NCBI GenBank assembly: GCA_027574665.1
Contig: CM050648.1
Coordinates: forward strand, 134,664,175 to 134,728,174
Direction of reading: 5' to 3'
DNA: 64,000 bases
From: Rhynochetos jubatus
Taxonomy: Eukaryota > Chordata > Aves > Eurypygiformes > Rhynochetidae
How positions within the stretch are numbered: position 1 is the stretch's first letter; every line of letters begins with the position of its first letter. The position numbers and the translations under genes were made by a program. The notes under the pieces are model-generated. The model was not told where the DNA came from, made no database searches, and was given only the letters and a program-made list of their open reading frames with translations. Below are positions 26,401 to 39,100 of this stretch, piece by piece.

Positions 26401-27510
26401 CCCGGCTGACCTCACATTCCTTACCCACCTGCAACTCCCATGTAAAGATAACAGGAGTTCTCTTTCACACTAGCTTAGCCTCTTTGTTCTAGGCAAGGAA
26501 ACGATATTCATAATGCCCAAACTGATTTCATTCCAGCAGAGGATTAGCTTCAATCTCTGTTGCTGTAGAAGGAAAAGGCGAGCAAGAAAATTACCATCAA
26601 ATAATTACAACGCTTTTTGCTTTACAACGGATACCCAGAGGTTTGCAAAAAACAACCCTTTTGTTGGGTTGGATTGAATCTGCAGTAAATTTCTGAGCAT
26701 GCCTCAGACACACTTAGAAAACCTTCCAGGTCCTGCAGATAAGGCCCAGGACTGAGGGTCAGAAGATGAAAGCTCTGTTGCCTGCTCTTTGCATACTTAG
26801 GCTAGTCAACATCCAAACCATAAAAAAGGGGGGAAAATGCTACTTTTCAGGCTTATAAATATGCTACGAGGCCAATACAAGGCCAAACTCATTAGCGTTT
26901 ACAAAGCACGCCTAGACTGCTTCTCTGGGAAGAGTTATACAACCATGAAGTATTACTCATGCTGTTCTAAGGCAGAAAAGCACATATTACTGCAAATCCA
27001 GAAGTAGCTTTTCATGCACCATTAAGGTTTACTACACAGTCTTAATCTAATCATAAGCACTTCAGAACCCAGATCTGTCATTTGAACATACAAATCAGAC
27101 TTCATCATTGAATAACCAACTGGGTCAAGGATACATAGCACAGGACACACACAGGCATCTTTTTCCTCATTCATCCCACATATCTTCAACTGAGCCATTT
27201 GAAGAACTCCATCATTATTGGTTTTCCACCTATCTTGTATTACATCTACTCAGGATTTCCACAGGTACAAAACTCAGGTACTACATCTGTTTGCATGTTT
27301 TTAAAATGCTGAGATAGGAAGGAGTGCACAGTTCAGGTCTACACCTCCTCCAGCATTTATTGAGGAAACTGGTTCCTTCAGGCAGCTTTTGCTGCCCATT
27401 ATTATCCTGGTATCTCCTTCACCTGCAGTTCTGAAAATGTATTCATAACTAGTGGTAGACATGATTTTGACTTGCTGATCAAAATACAATCTTTATACCT
27501 CCAGGCACCC
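23401..27510. other. Intronic DNA, 4.1 kb, no recognised gene
   Basis: AT-rich unique-looking sequence with a G7/T-rich patch at 24560-24590. No exon, RNA gene or repeat family is recognised. All frames are under 100 codons. Confidence 0.5.
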
Positions 27511-28615
27511 TGTGCTGGAGGGATATATTGAGTTTGCATGGCAAGGTTTTGGTAGTGGGGGGCTACAGGGGTGGCTTCTGTGAGAAGCTGCTAGAAGCTT
27601 TCCCCATGTCCAACAGAGCCCATGCCAGCCAGCTCCATGATGGACCCATCGCTGGCCACGGCAGAGCCCATCAGCAACAGTAGTAGCACCTCTGGGATAA
27701 TGTGTCAGGGTGGGGCAGGGGGAAGAACCAAACCAAAACTGGGAAGAGAAATTGTAGCTAGAGAGAGAAGCGAGAGGTACAACTCTGCAAACCCCCAGGT
27801 CAGTGGAGAAGGAAGGGGAGGAGGTGTTCCAGGCACTGGAGCAGAGATTCCCCAGCAGCCTGTGGGACAGCCCATGGTGGGGTCGGCTGTGCCCTGCAGC
27901 CATGGAGGGTCACGGGGAAGCAGAGACCCACCTGCAGACTGGGGAGGACCCCACACCAGAGCAGGGGGATGCCCAAAGGAGGCTGTGACCCCATGGGAAG
28001 CCCACGCTGAAGCAGGCTCCTGGCAGGACCTGTGGCTCCATGGAAAGAGGAGCCCAGGCTGGAGCAGGTTTGCTGGCAGGGCTTGTGACCCCGGGGGACC
28101 CAGGCTGGGGCAGGCTGCTCCTGAGGGACAGCACCCTGTGGGAGGGATACATGCTGGAGCAGTTCATGAGAAGCTCATGGAGGACTGTCTCCCATGGGAG
28201 GGACCCCATCCTGGAGCCGGGGCAGAGTGTGAGGATCCGCCGCTGAGGAGGAATGAGCAGCAGAGACAGCGTGTGATGGACTGACCATGAACCCCAACCC
28301 CCTGTGCTGCCGATGGGGAGGAGGTAGAGAAAACAGGGAGTAAAGTTGGGCCCTGGAAGAAGAGAGGAGTGGGGGGAAGGTGTGTTTTAGATTTGGTTTT
28401 ATTTCTTATTATCCTACTCTGATTAGACTGGTAATAAATTAATTTTCCCTAAGTCGAGACTGTGTTGCCCATGACAGCAACTGGTGAGTGATCTCTCCCT
28501 GCCCTTATCTCGACCCACCAGCCTTTTGTTATATTTCCTCTCCCCTGCCCAGCTGAGAAGGGGAGCAATACAGCAGCTTTGGTGAGCAACAGGGAGCTCA
28601 ATCCAGTTCAGTGAA
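27511..28615 (+). mobile_element. Solo LTR of an avian endogenous retrovirus (ERVL-like, family uncertain)
   Basis: I recognise a long terminal repeat common in many birds from its words GCATGGCAAGGTTTTGGTAG, GGGGCTACAGGGGTGGCTTC, GAGAAGCTGCTAGAAGCTTT near the start and GGTTTTATTTCTTATTATCC, GTGAGTGATCTCTCCCTGCC and TTTTGTTATATTTCCTCTCC near the end. The polyadenylation signal AATAAA is at 28433-28438. No gag, pol or env sequence borders either side, so this is a solo LTR left by recombination between two LTRs. Flanking sequence gives no obvious short target duplication, so the ends are uncertain by tens of bases. The 220-codon frame inside is not a gene. It lies opposite to CCDC85C transcription. 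Confidence 0.75.
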
Positions 28616-29869
28616 AGTGAGTGTTAGTAATGACAGTTGGCTTCCAAACCACATCTTCGAACCCATTTACTCCACCACCTCCTTTGGGCTGCTGCCGCAC
28701 CCCTTCGCAACGGTCTCCAACCCCATCTTGAGCTACGCAGGCAACCCTTGCTGCCCACCCCTCACTCACTGTGAGGACATCTCGCAATGACTGCTTGAGA
28801 GCCTCGTATGAGCTTGACAGAAGGTCTCCCCTCAACTGCCTTCTTACTCACCACCCTCCTGCAGCAGGTCAGCACTTCCACGGCTCCCCAGGCCAGGCCA
28901 CATACTCCATGCTGCCCAGCCATCCTCCAGCTCTAGGGATGTTGTTTTTGACAGAACAACTTTGTCCCTTTGTGTTTGGTACAGTTTTGGTTTAAATCCA
29001 GATATGAAATCTCTCATTTAAAAAGAAAAGGTCGTATTCAAGTATCACCATCCTTAAACACAACAGAGTCAGGGAGTTTTACCCTTTAGATAACATTCCT
29101 TTCACAGGGCCAGTTCCAAGCCTTTCCCAAAAATACTGCATTTGCTTCACTTTGAACTGCCAGATTATAAAATAAAAAAAGGACAGCCCTCTAATTTTTA
29201 TCCAAATAAGGCAGAATAAAAGGACAGGACAGCAGATTTTCCACTGGAAACCTTCACTATCCAACCTGGCCAAGATGTTACAACAGGCTGAAAGGAAAAA
29301 AGAGAGGCCTCTCCAACAACTGCATCAGCTGCTGTTTACGTGATCCATTCCTCGTCTTGCAGGACTCTGAGCAGACTTGTCTTCACAGCTGTGGGATCAG
29401 AAAGCTTGTTGGACCTACACCGTCAGGGAGGGAGGACATTTACAGCTCTGCAGCGGCGCACTCTCCAGTACACAGCCCCGTGGCCAAGAAAATTAGCTCG
29501 TCACCTCAGATACTTCCCAGAGCAAAGTCTGAATCACATCCAGAATATTTATTCTGAAAATGCTGAGCACCTGTCCTTTGAACAGAAGATGCACTTCAGG
29601 TATCTCAGGTGGATCCCCAAAACAAAAAGAGATGCTCTGGATCGCTTGCTGCTGGGCAAACTATCGCCCTGATGCCGCAGAGCCAAAAGGGGACCGTGGC
29701 CTATATGTGCCACCCCTCCTTACACACCCACCCTCCGCTCTCACCTGCACTGGGCAGCAGATGCTACTGTTACAAAATGCTCCTTTTACTGGTAGGAAAA
29801 AAAAAACCAACAAAACACACAGAAGTGGATAAACACATAGCTTTACATTTAAGCATGGATTAGACGACA
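28616..29869. other. Intronic DNA right of the solo LTR
   Basis: No retroviral internal sequence is seen next to the LTR. A 110-codon frame (29340-29672, plus) includes an Arg/Tyr-rich segment that I cannot assign to any family. Confidence 0.45.
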
Positions 29870-30610
29870 CTGCTGTTCAGAGGAATGTTCTTTTAAAGAA
29901 CACATTTCCAGAGGAACTTAATTATGCTCCTAGGGTTAACAAAAGGATTTGCATGATCCAGTTTCTCTTCCTTACTACGCTGCAAATGATGGATGTGACT
30001 GAATACAACAATCCCCTTAACCCCACAGGATCTACACCCATCATTTTAAATTATTAAACAGCATTCATCTGGGGCGATCCTTTCTCTCTCCCTCCCTCGC
30101 TGCTTAGCTTTACATACTGAAAACATTTTTTTAGTGTACAAGGCAAACAACAAACAGGAATATAATTAGTCCTTTCGAACCGAGATGATGTTTAACTTAA
30201 CTACTTGAAAAGAGAGAAACCAAAAGCTCGCACTGTGTGGCTAGCGGCAAAGTCATAAAATGGCACTTTCCTGAGGTTCGCACTCCAGTAATTATCTTTT
30301 ATACAAAGAACAGTGACTCATAAATCTTTTCTGTGCAGGATTTTTATGAAAAAGCAGCCTGCAATAAAAGAGCCCCCCTTTTTTCTTGGTCAACTTGAGG
30401 CTGAAACAAGGGGTTTATGAGCTGTGGGAGTGGAAAGTCATTAGGGTTTCAATTCCAAATGAAAATTAAGGCTTTTAACTTCCCATACTACTCATACTGA
30501 CAACCTTTCATACATAATTGCCTAGGAAGAGTTACTGCGGTCTTGTCACCCTCTTAATGATTCGGTGATACGTTGACAAATAGATCCTCCCTGCGAATTC
30601 CACTACGCAA
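29870..30610. promoter_or_regulatory. Strongest candidate conserved non-coding element in the intron
   Basis: Some 740 bases of motif-rich, repeat-free DNA: the 17-base palindrome (29886-29902), octamer ATTTGCAT (29947-29954) inside GGATTTGCATGA, CATTTTAAATTATTAAACAG, AGGAATATAATTAGTCC, CCAGTAATTATC and CTTAATGATTCGGTGATACG. No frame of note runs through it. The density of homeodomain and POU cores resembles ultraconserved-type enhancers. Conservation has not been measured. Confidence 0.45.
29886..29902. repeat. 17-base palindrome (8-base arms, 1-base centre)
   Basis: TGTTCTTT-T-AAAGAACA is a perfect inverted repeat. It holds TGTTCT and AGAACA half-sites of the steroid-receptor type, but in everted order with a 5-base gap, unlike the classic element. 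It lies at the left edge of a stretch that looks conserved. Confidence 0.6.
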
Positions 30611-33600
30611 ATGGGAATAAAAACCCAAGGTGGTGAAGAAACATTGGGTTCACACCCAAGAGTGACTTTGATGACTTTTCAGTCAGGGCTTGTTAGGAGT
30701 TACCAAATTATCAGCGTCAGAAATAGAGCAATCAAGGGATCAGGTAAGAATTTAATGGGAAAGAGGAAAGGTGCCTTCAGCAATTATAGCAAAAACACCA
30801 TGGCGTTGCAATGACGCGGGGACCCGTCTGCATCACAGTTGTGCTTCACCTCAGCCAAAACTGCACTAGGCTGCCAGATAAACAGCATTTTAAATAGACG
30901 TACATAATGAGATACTCAACTGGGCAATGCAGATGGGATGAGCTGAAATAACAAATGCTCTCTCTGGTCTCTGAGGTATCAAGGTAACCTGTTGCTGTGA
31001 CAGCAGCAGCATCTTTCTGCACTTGTCTCTGGCTGTGGAGAGGCAAACACCACTCTTTGTCTTATTTTGCTCCTTGTCTTCTCATGTGTGAGAAGAATTA
31101 TTACTTGACAAGTTTTGGCAGTTGGCTGGAGACTGTCCATACTTCCCAAGAAGTATATACAACACAGAAAAAAGCACCTCAACACATAAAGTGCTTTTAT
31201 CCCAGTAAAGTTGAAACAGGATTTGAAGTAACTCCAAAATTGGGAATTAGAAATGCCTGGAGTTTTAGTTCCTATAAAGGCTGTTCCTTCCTTGCTAACT
31301 CACTAGAAATGAAAACCTGTGTTGTTTGTTATCACTGGTATCATAGCAATGGTTAGAGGCCCCATGTGAGGTAAGGGTCTAATCCCACTGAGCACTGTAC
31401 AGAGCATTACAAATGACCCAAGAAACCACAAGTAACTTGGAGAAGACAAAGGAAATACATTATCCTGGTTGTATAAAAGGAGAACCACAGATCACGTCGT
31501 TTACCTAAGACTACATCAGAAAGCCACGTTACAGTGAGAAAGTGCACCAAATCTGAGCCCCAGTTCAGTGCTGTAAATTGCAAAACCATCCATCCTTTCG
31601 TTATTTTAAAGTTTACACCTAAAACAATAGTCTTAACAGACCTCGTGGAAAGGACTGCATTTTGTCACAAGAGGCCAGGAGACAAGCAGGGGAGACTTCC
31701 CAATAAACTGCTCGGAATCCAGAAAGCTAACAGCGACACCAAAAACTCAAAAAGAGCAAATTTCAGAAGAAGTTGCACACGTGGAGCTACATCCACATGG
31801 CCTGGAGGGCTGAGAGCTGCAGAAATCAGTGTTTTTCCTGAGGTGGAACCCGCTGCCACTCCAGAGGAGACCTCCACAACAAGGCAGACATTATGGTGTT
31901 TCAAGACATCAAAGAGGACTAAACACGCATGGTTTAAAAACTGGTCCCCATCTTTTAAAAGGTCTCACAAGCAGAGAGTGAAAAGGGAAAACACCGCCAA
32001 TGATAACAGAATTGGAAGACAGAAACCCTGCTGCACTGGCTGAAATACTCAACTGGTTTGTAGCCTCAGAAATAAACATCACAAAGAAATGAATGAATAA
32101 TTGAAATAAAGCAATCGAGTGGATAGATATGTGTAACAGCAGAGAAACGGTGTATCAGCAGTCTGCACAGGAGCAAAGGATCGGCTCACTCCCATGCTGG
32201 GTTTGAGCTGCAATCAGGAAAGCGAACAAGGGGACATTTTATCAGAGTTTTTCACAATATGCCATCTTTGTGTGATGCATGAGCCACTGGTGAAGATCAT
32301 ATAACCTATAACTGTGTATCACATTCAACAGCAAACAAGCTTTTAACTCAGTGGAAAGGGATTAAAAGCTCCACAGATCCAAAGCATAGATCAAAGTTAT
32401 ATTCAGCTGCTGGGAAATATATAAATATGAGACTGCAAACCCCAGTAAAGGAGATAAGAAAAGGAAACCAGGAAGACAAAAGAATACTGTACATCACAAC
32501 AGCGCTTTAAGATTGTACATAAAAATCAGATTTTCTTAACACCTTTGTTAGGAGCTGAAAAAGATTCAGCATCGACCAAAATGAGGGTGTTTTTTTATTA
32601 CAGATACTCTGCTAGAATCTGACAATGCTAATCTGGCATAAAACAGTGGGCTTTTATGTAGGTTGTCCTGGAGCCATTTCTAGTAGATCCTGCTAAAAAT
32701 AAAATTGGGGAAACTGGTGAAAACATCAACATGACAATGGTAAATAGGGTGCACATATATAACCAGGGGTAGTCCTCTGGCTACACAAAAATCAAGTTGA
32801 CTATTACCTAAATAGGTCAGATTATGTTCATTATTTGAGATTAAAGACATTACGGATGTCCTTTGAATAAAAGACTAAAGAAAGTGTAAAGATTCTATGT
32901 CTTAACTCCATTCAAGCCAAGCAGTGTAACTTCACTGGGCACTGAGATGTACCACACCATGAAACGGTCCACGGCCTGACACAAAGTCACATCCATCCTT
33001 CAAGGACCACAGTGCCACAGGAGTGCCATTTATAGGACAAAGCATTATCAGTAAGTGTCACAGAGTGAATGAAAATACCTTGGCAAGTAAAAAAACTGCA
33101 GATGAAAGATGGATGCCAACCCTCCAGAGACTGATTAGCACTTAATGGAGAGTCAGAAAGCAGGAATGCAGGTTTTAACCTTGCATTTGTGATACGTAGC
33201 AACCTGTCTTCATATGATCGAGGACAGAAGATGTGGGGAAGGACAAACATTTTCAAAATCTAGACAACCCCACTAGACCAGAGACTGACGGCAAGCCTCC
33301 TGCTGCACTGGTTTCCATAGAAATATTAAGCTTTGGGGACTAGAAATGCTGTAAGGCTTACTTTTTCTTCTTTTCTGAAATAATGGTTTGGTTTTAGTAC
33401 TCTGAGTGATCCTTTTGCCTGCTCCTTTCATCTCCACGGGTCTTCTGCATCGAGGTAACAGAGCAGCGCCCGCTCTGCAGCTCTCCCTGCCGCACGGAAT
33501 CAGGGCTCTCAGCACCACAGGGCCTCACTCCGTTGTTCCAGGAAGGCAGGGGCAGGTTAGATGTAGCTACCAAACCCCCAGTCATAGGCAGCCCTGGAGC

Positions 33601-34497
33601 ATCCTACTGCCCTAGAGACAGTTTGAAAGAGCAGCAAGTATCTCCTCTTCCATCCCAACCTGAGCTCTCCTCCATTTATTTGCTCTACACATTACATCCT
33701 CATCTCCCACAGATACCCAAATACCACTGACACCCCTGCATGCCAATGAAGCCAGCAGCAGAGGAGTTTGGGGATGCAGTAACATGCAGACTTGAGCATC
33801 ACTGCACAGAGCTGGAGGATGGAGCAACATCTGAAAGGCTTTTCAGAGCTCTCCAGTTTTGACTGAACTAATTCTGCCAGCAAGCCAGGGTTGACACAAC
33901 CGCACAAGACAGCTAGCACGTCACCCCTGCGACTGCAACTTACAGACGGCCAAAGCTCTGATGCCGTGAGCCCGGCACTCGCCGCCAGTGTGCCCTCTGC
34001 TACAGATGGCACAGCCTTCTCCCACCACAGCCACCCCAGGCAAACAAGAGACATCCCATCCTACAAGCCTGTAGGAGAAGCCCATGCAGACGACGAGATA
34101 ATTCACAACAGATTTAGGATCACTTCAATCTCACCGCAAGATCCTTGGAAGTGGAGTGTCTACAGCCACTTGCTAAAGCAGGCAGCATGGCCACAACACT
34201 GACAGCACTTAACATGGTGCTTTAGAGTGCCCCATTCTCAAATCCAACTCATAAATAACCTGTAATCCACTTCACAAGGACAATCTTTCACAGAGACCCT
34301 TTGCAGGAGAGTCCCTGAGCAAGGTGAACATTTGGCACCACCACTGCCTGCAGACATCAGTCAGTATAAGCAATGTGCTTCCTGAGAGGGGCAAATAGCA
34401 AGGCAAGAAGCAATTTAAGGGAGGGAAGAATATACAGATATGTGTATACACAGGGGCCAAAGTAACCTGGCATAAACAGTTTGAGCCCAGACATGAG
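30611..34497. other. Intronic DNA, 3.9 kb, no recognised gene
   Basis: AT-rich unique-looking sequence. A 169-codon Lys/Arg/Thr-rich frame (31534-32043, plus) reflects A-rich composition and overlaps an opposite-strand frame. No family is recognised. The stretch 32040-32960 holds no frame at all. Confidence 0.5.
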
Positions 34498-34684
34498 TCT
34501 GGGCAGTGGAAAAGGTTGCCCAGGGAGGTTGGGGAAGCCCCATCCCTGGAAGTGTTCAAGGCCAGGCTGGATGAGGCTTTGAGCAACCTGACCTAGTGGA
34601 AGGTGTCCCTGCCTACCACAGGGAGTTGGAACAAGATGATCTTAAAGGTCCGTTCCAACCCAAACCATTCTGTGATTCTATGAG
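34498..34684 (+). mobile_element. CR1 LINE 3' fragment (short)
   Basis: This is a 5'-truncated sense CR1 tail: GGAAAAGGTTGCCCAGGGAG, CAAGGCCAGGCTGGATGAGG, GAAGGTGTCCCTGCC, GGTCCGTTCCAACCC and the terminal CTGTGATTCTATGAG. It is the same subfamily as the copy at 7057-7302. It begins abruptly after TGGGCAGTGG. Confidence 0.92.
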
Positions 34685-35059
34685 TCACCAGAAAAGTGTT
34701 CAAAATAACCTGTACATCAGCCTTCAATTGCCATGGTGATAAATGTTTCCTAATGCCTAAGAGCAGCTGAGTCCTGAACTCCATACACCTCATTCACTAA
34801 CAAAAGCACTCATTATATTAAAAAAAATAATAATTCCAAATGGATTATGGCCATTTTAAGCCCTCCTCAGATGAAGGGCTGATTTACACACTCTCGTTTC
34901 AATGGGCAGTACTGTGCTCACATCGCTGTTAATTCGGAAGATGGAGCTCGCTTGTTTTTTGCTTCACAATTCAGTAGGCAAGGGAAAGACAGATTCCCTG
35001 AGACAGTGTTACTTTTTCTGCCAGGAGTTATCTATTTGCAGAAGTGGGTCAACTTTCTC

Positions 35060-35190
35060 TTGGTGGACATGTTAGTGTGCGAGTGCCTAACAGCGCTGCC
35101 TGCGCGTTTCTGCCCGCTCCGCGCGGAGGAACCTCTGCACGTAACTATTTATGGCAGCCGAGCGTTTCGTGAATTGCAGCAAAGTTAACC
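35060..35190. promoter_or_regulatory. Small CpG-rich patch with a 12-base palindrome
   Basis: Within AT-rich intron, about 130 bases carry many CG dinucleotides and the perfect palindrome CTCCGCGCGGAG (35117-35128), followed by CACGTAACTATTTATGGCAG and GCAGCAAAGTTAACCACAAG. CpGs surviving in an intron suggest protection from methylation, as at an active enhancer or small orphan CpG island. Confidence 0.35.
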
Positions 35191-35869
35191 ACAAGGGGAG
35201 GATGACATTTGGCGACAGGGCAGGATGGATTCTGGCTGGCAGACAAAAAGTCAGGTTAAAAATACAGCACGCAGAAGCAAACCCAGCCAGTCGCTGCTAA
35301 TTCGCAGGAAAACTGCATGCGCTGCCCCCAGACCTTCCCTGTTCCAGGCGACCAACGTGGTGTCTTTTGCAGCGGGATGCACCGAGGCCTGACTGTGAGC
35401 GTGGAAAGGGCTTCAGCCTTCCCGGGGCCAAGCGTTTTAAGTGTATGTTAAATGGCTTATACGTTTTCTCATGTGCCTCGCTCCACACCTTCTGAAGTAT
35501 ACCAGACATTTTTGTCAGCTTAAACACCTCACCTCCATCTGGCCTACCAGTGAGATCAGCCGTTGTCCATCCTTCTGCTCCCAAAGCACCTTCCAAGGCC
35601 AGCCCCAATACGAAAGGATGTCGCAGGGCCAGCCTGAGGGGACAACACCCACAGACCCTGCCATGGATCTCTGAGATGCAAGCAAGGCCACAGCCATGCT
35701 GGGGCATAAAAAGCCCAAAACGTCCCTGCCAGGGTGGGCCTCCAGCATCGCCCAGGATGCATGGATATGTCCAGCCTTGTCCCCACAGAAGTATTAATCC
35801 TCGCGCTTTCAGAGGCAACGCTTCCGTTAGTGTTCATGCCCCTCATCTCCGCGCACACACCTGCCAAGG

Positions 35870-36140
35870 CTGCATTTTGGGTTCCCATGCCTGCCACTTA
35901 ATTAGATCACCATTTAATTTGATCCTCAGCTTTATTTGATGAAATGCCTCCAGAGGACCAAATGATTTACATGCAACCAACACAACTTATTCCCCTTATT
36001 TTGATTGCTTTTGACAAGTGTAAATGGATGATTCCATCAAAGGCCCATAAAAAATTGCCTTTTAATCAATACAAGTTTTTTCCTTCAACGGGACAGCTGA
36101 TCACCAGATATCTCTATAGAAAATTGAGAGGAAAACAAAA
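35870..36140. promoter_or_regulatory. Candidate conserved non-coding element
   Basis: AT-rich stretch with CTTAATTAGATCACCATTTAA, TTTGATCCTCAGCTTTATTTGA and GGCCCATAAAAAATTGCC. The first holds a TTAATTAG homeodomain core and the second two TTTGAT words, the core of TCF/LEF sites. Function is inference. Confidence 0.3.
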
Positions 36141-39100
36141 TTAGAATGCACTACTATCAGAATATATTTCCAGATATGGCCCAGTTTTAGTACCTCATTT
36201 AAGTGTCCTGCGCCTCGTTTTCAGGGACACCAGCCACCCTGAAGTCTGGGAGCCAAGCAGGCTGGCACACAGGCAATGCCTCAGCAAGGAGACAGGAGCA
36301 GGCAATGACAAAGATGCTTCAAGTGGAGAACTCCACTGAAGCCCCTTGAATAAGAGGCCAATGGCTACTGGCTACAAGAAACTGTACCCTTAGTGTCTGA
36401 GACCTCAGCATTGATAAACCTATTAGGAGAACTTAGTGAACTTACAGAAGAGATGGAAAAAAGTGTTTCTACAGAGGTTTTACACCGAGAGTACCAGACC
36501 AGGGCAGGTTCCCTGGCTTAATCATAAGGAACCTATACACAGCAGCTTACAGCACCAAAAATACCGAGAGGTTAAATATGGTGGTATCAAAAAAAAAAAA
36601 AGAAAGTAAAAACCATGTTCAGAGGATTAAAAGTTCTCTTGATATAAGAAAGATATTGGCCAAGTAGCTGAACCACCTGTGCTTAACCACACCTTAAGCA
36701 TGGCAGGGGCCACTGAGCTCTGAGAGGTCTCCACTGCAGAGAACAGGGCTTTCTCTGAGCCAGGGTGCTGTGCCCAGGCAGCATGGGGACTGCATGGGGT
36801 GATGTCTGACTGCTACTGAGAAAGGAGATTTCCTCTCTTTCACCAGGGCTAGCACAGCTGCACTGGATGATGGTCACCACAAGGTCCTGAACAGGACTGG
36901 TCTCACCTGAATTTAGATGGCTGCCTGTGAACGAGCTGTCAAGGTTGCCTTCCCATCAGCAGAGAGAAAGAGTACGATTAGCTAACAACTCTCCTCCCTC
37001 TAAAGCAGACACAGTTGACATAAATCATGACACCAAAGTGCCTTTCTCCACATGGCCAATAAAGAAAGCCCAAGGGGACACAGATGTTAAAGCCTATATT
37101 GGAGCTATCTCAAATTAAATGGGATGAACCTCACCCTTTGCTTCTGCCCCTGCAACTTCTCATCTCAAAGGCCTCATTAATACGTCATAGTAAATAATAT
37201 GTATATTGATTATAAATACACTAATAAAAACAAAGGACTTTGGCCTAAAGGGTGTGTGAAGAAGAGAAATAAGTACAGGGTAGCTGCACATCTGATCGAT
37301 ACCAACCCACAGGGAACAGCCATTTCTCTTTGCCACCATTTTAACTGCAATATATCGTACCCTCTAGGTAAATATGTGGACATTTGCAAGTGGGAATCAA
37401 TAGAACTAGAGATCTTCCCACCCCCTCACCCAGAGAGACCAGGTTTTTTCTGTTGGAGCAGACAGCAATGAGAAGCCATAGATTAATGTCTCTGCTACTA
37501 CAGGCTATCTGCCATGCCCACGGCTTTCTTCCAGGCCTCTGACCACTTTACAGGTGTTGATGTTTTCAATAATTATTAAAAAAAAAAATTAGGCCACCTG
37601 ACCCATTTTGGGAACCCAGAGCAAACAGCTTCAACGGAAGGTGGAGAAGTTCTAACAACAACATTCAGTTGATGGGGAAAAAAAAATAAATTAAAGCCCG
37701 AAAGCTTTGCCGGCATGCACAGGATTTTGTCGCTGGCACATCACCAGCTAGACTGTATGCCTCCAGGCTCGTAGACGGATAAACAGTTGTCCCAGTCACA
37801 TCTAGAGAAGGCCAAAGCCCTGGCCTCAGGGGAGTCACTCCTCCCAATGTTCCCACAGTCCAGGGACATATCAGTGGTACCTGAAGGTTCTTTCCTTTCC
37901 CCCAGGTCATGTTAACAGCACCCAAACCAGCTGTCTTTTTTGGAAACTTTATGCTGACAGAAATCAGGCAGTAGCAATGACTATCACTCCAACTGGGCTG
38001 CCTAAACCTGGATGGGCAGAAAGACTGTGCAGGGACTCCTGCCATGCATACCAAGTAAAGCCACAGCACTCAAAAGCACAACATGGCAGCTGTACCTCAG
38101 TTTCTGTCCTGAATCTGCGGGCAGATAGATGGGAACTGTGTCACATCACTCGACACAGATGCAGCTGGCCAGCCCCCATCATGTAGCTCAGAGGTGTCTC
38201 CATCCTGCAGTCCAGGTTCCAGGTCACATGTGGAGAACGGAAACACCATTTCCTTTCAGACTGTCTCTCAGCACAATATCCAGAGTTGCATAAGATTATA
38301 TGTGTTACCTAATATTAGCGTTTTTCACACTATCAGTTATTACCTTATCTTCTACAAGCAGATAACTAATCATCAGGTTCCAAGTATCAGCTTCCAAAAA
38401 GACAGTTTACAAAAGTAAATAGATTTCTGAAAAGTGAAGGGGAGGTGGATTGCAGGTTGGGTTGTTTTTTTGTTGTTTGTTTGGTTTTTTTTAACTCCCA
38501 TTTATACTGAATTCACGTTACAAAACCAGAGATCATCACCTCACATTGGGGTGGGTCTCTGTGGCAAATAAATCAAGCCCTGGTTTACCAACTCACTTCC
38601 AAAGGACTGGGGAGGAGAAAATGAGAAATACTTAATCCACCTTTGCTCGCTAAGGTTTCATTAAAAAGCTACCTCCCTAAGAGTGTCTAACCACCGCCAC
38701 ACTCTCAACTCCTTTAGAAAAGCACTAAACAAGTGAAGTCCTGCTCCATATCTAGAAAATTAGGGCACCACACAAAAAACCCATATTTCAGGACTTCCCA
38801 GCTTTTCCATATGCAGAAGTGCCCTAGTGAACAGCTGTCCATGCCTTGCCCCCACCGGTCAACCCATGCGTCTGCTGCCTTCTTACTACAGATGCCAGGT
38901 TCTGCCCTGCATCCCTTTCAGATGCGCCTCCACTCCCCGTAAGAAAGTGTACGAGGGCTGTTCATTGCTGTGTTAGCTGAGCTGGCTGGGCAGTCTCTGC
39001 TTTATCCACGGGTTAGTTATCCAAGGTTTTAAAGGCATGAGACAACAGCAAACCAGACTGAAGTTTGCAACCTAAAAATGAAAGGTCATACTTTCTCTCC

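Noticed and set aside
27622..28284. 220-codon plus-strand frame
   Set aside because: It lies entirely inside the solo LTR and has no retroviral protein motif.
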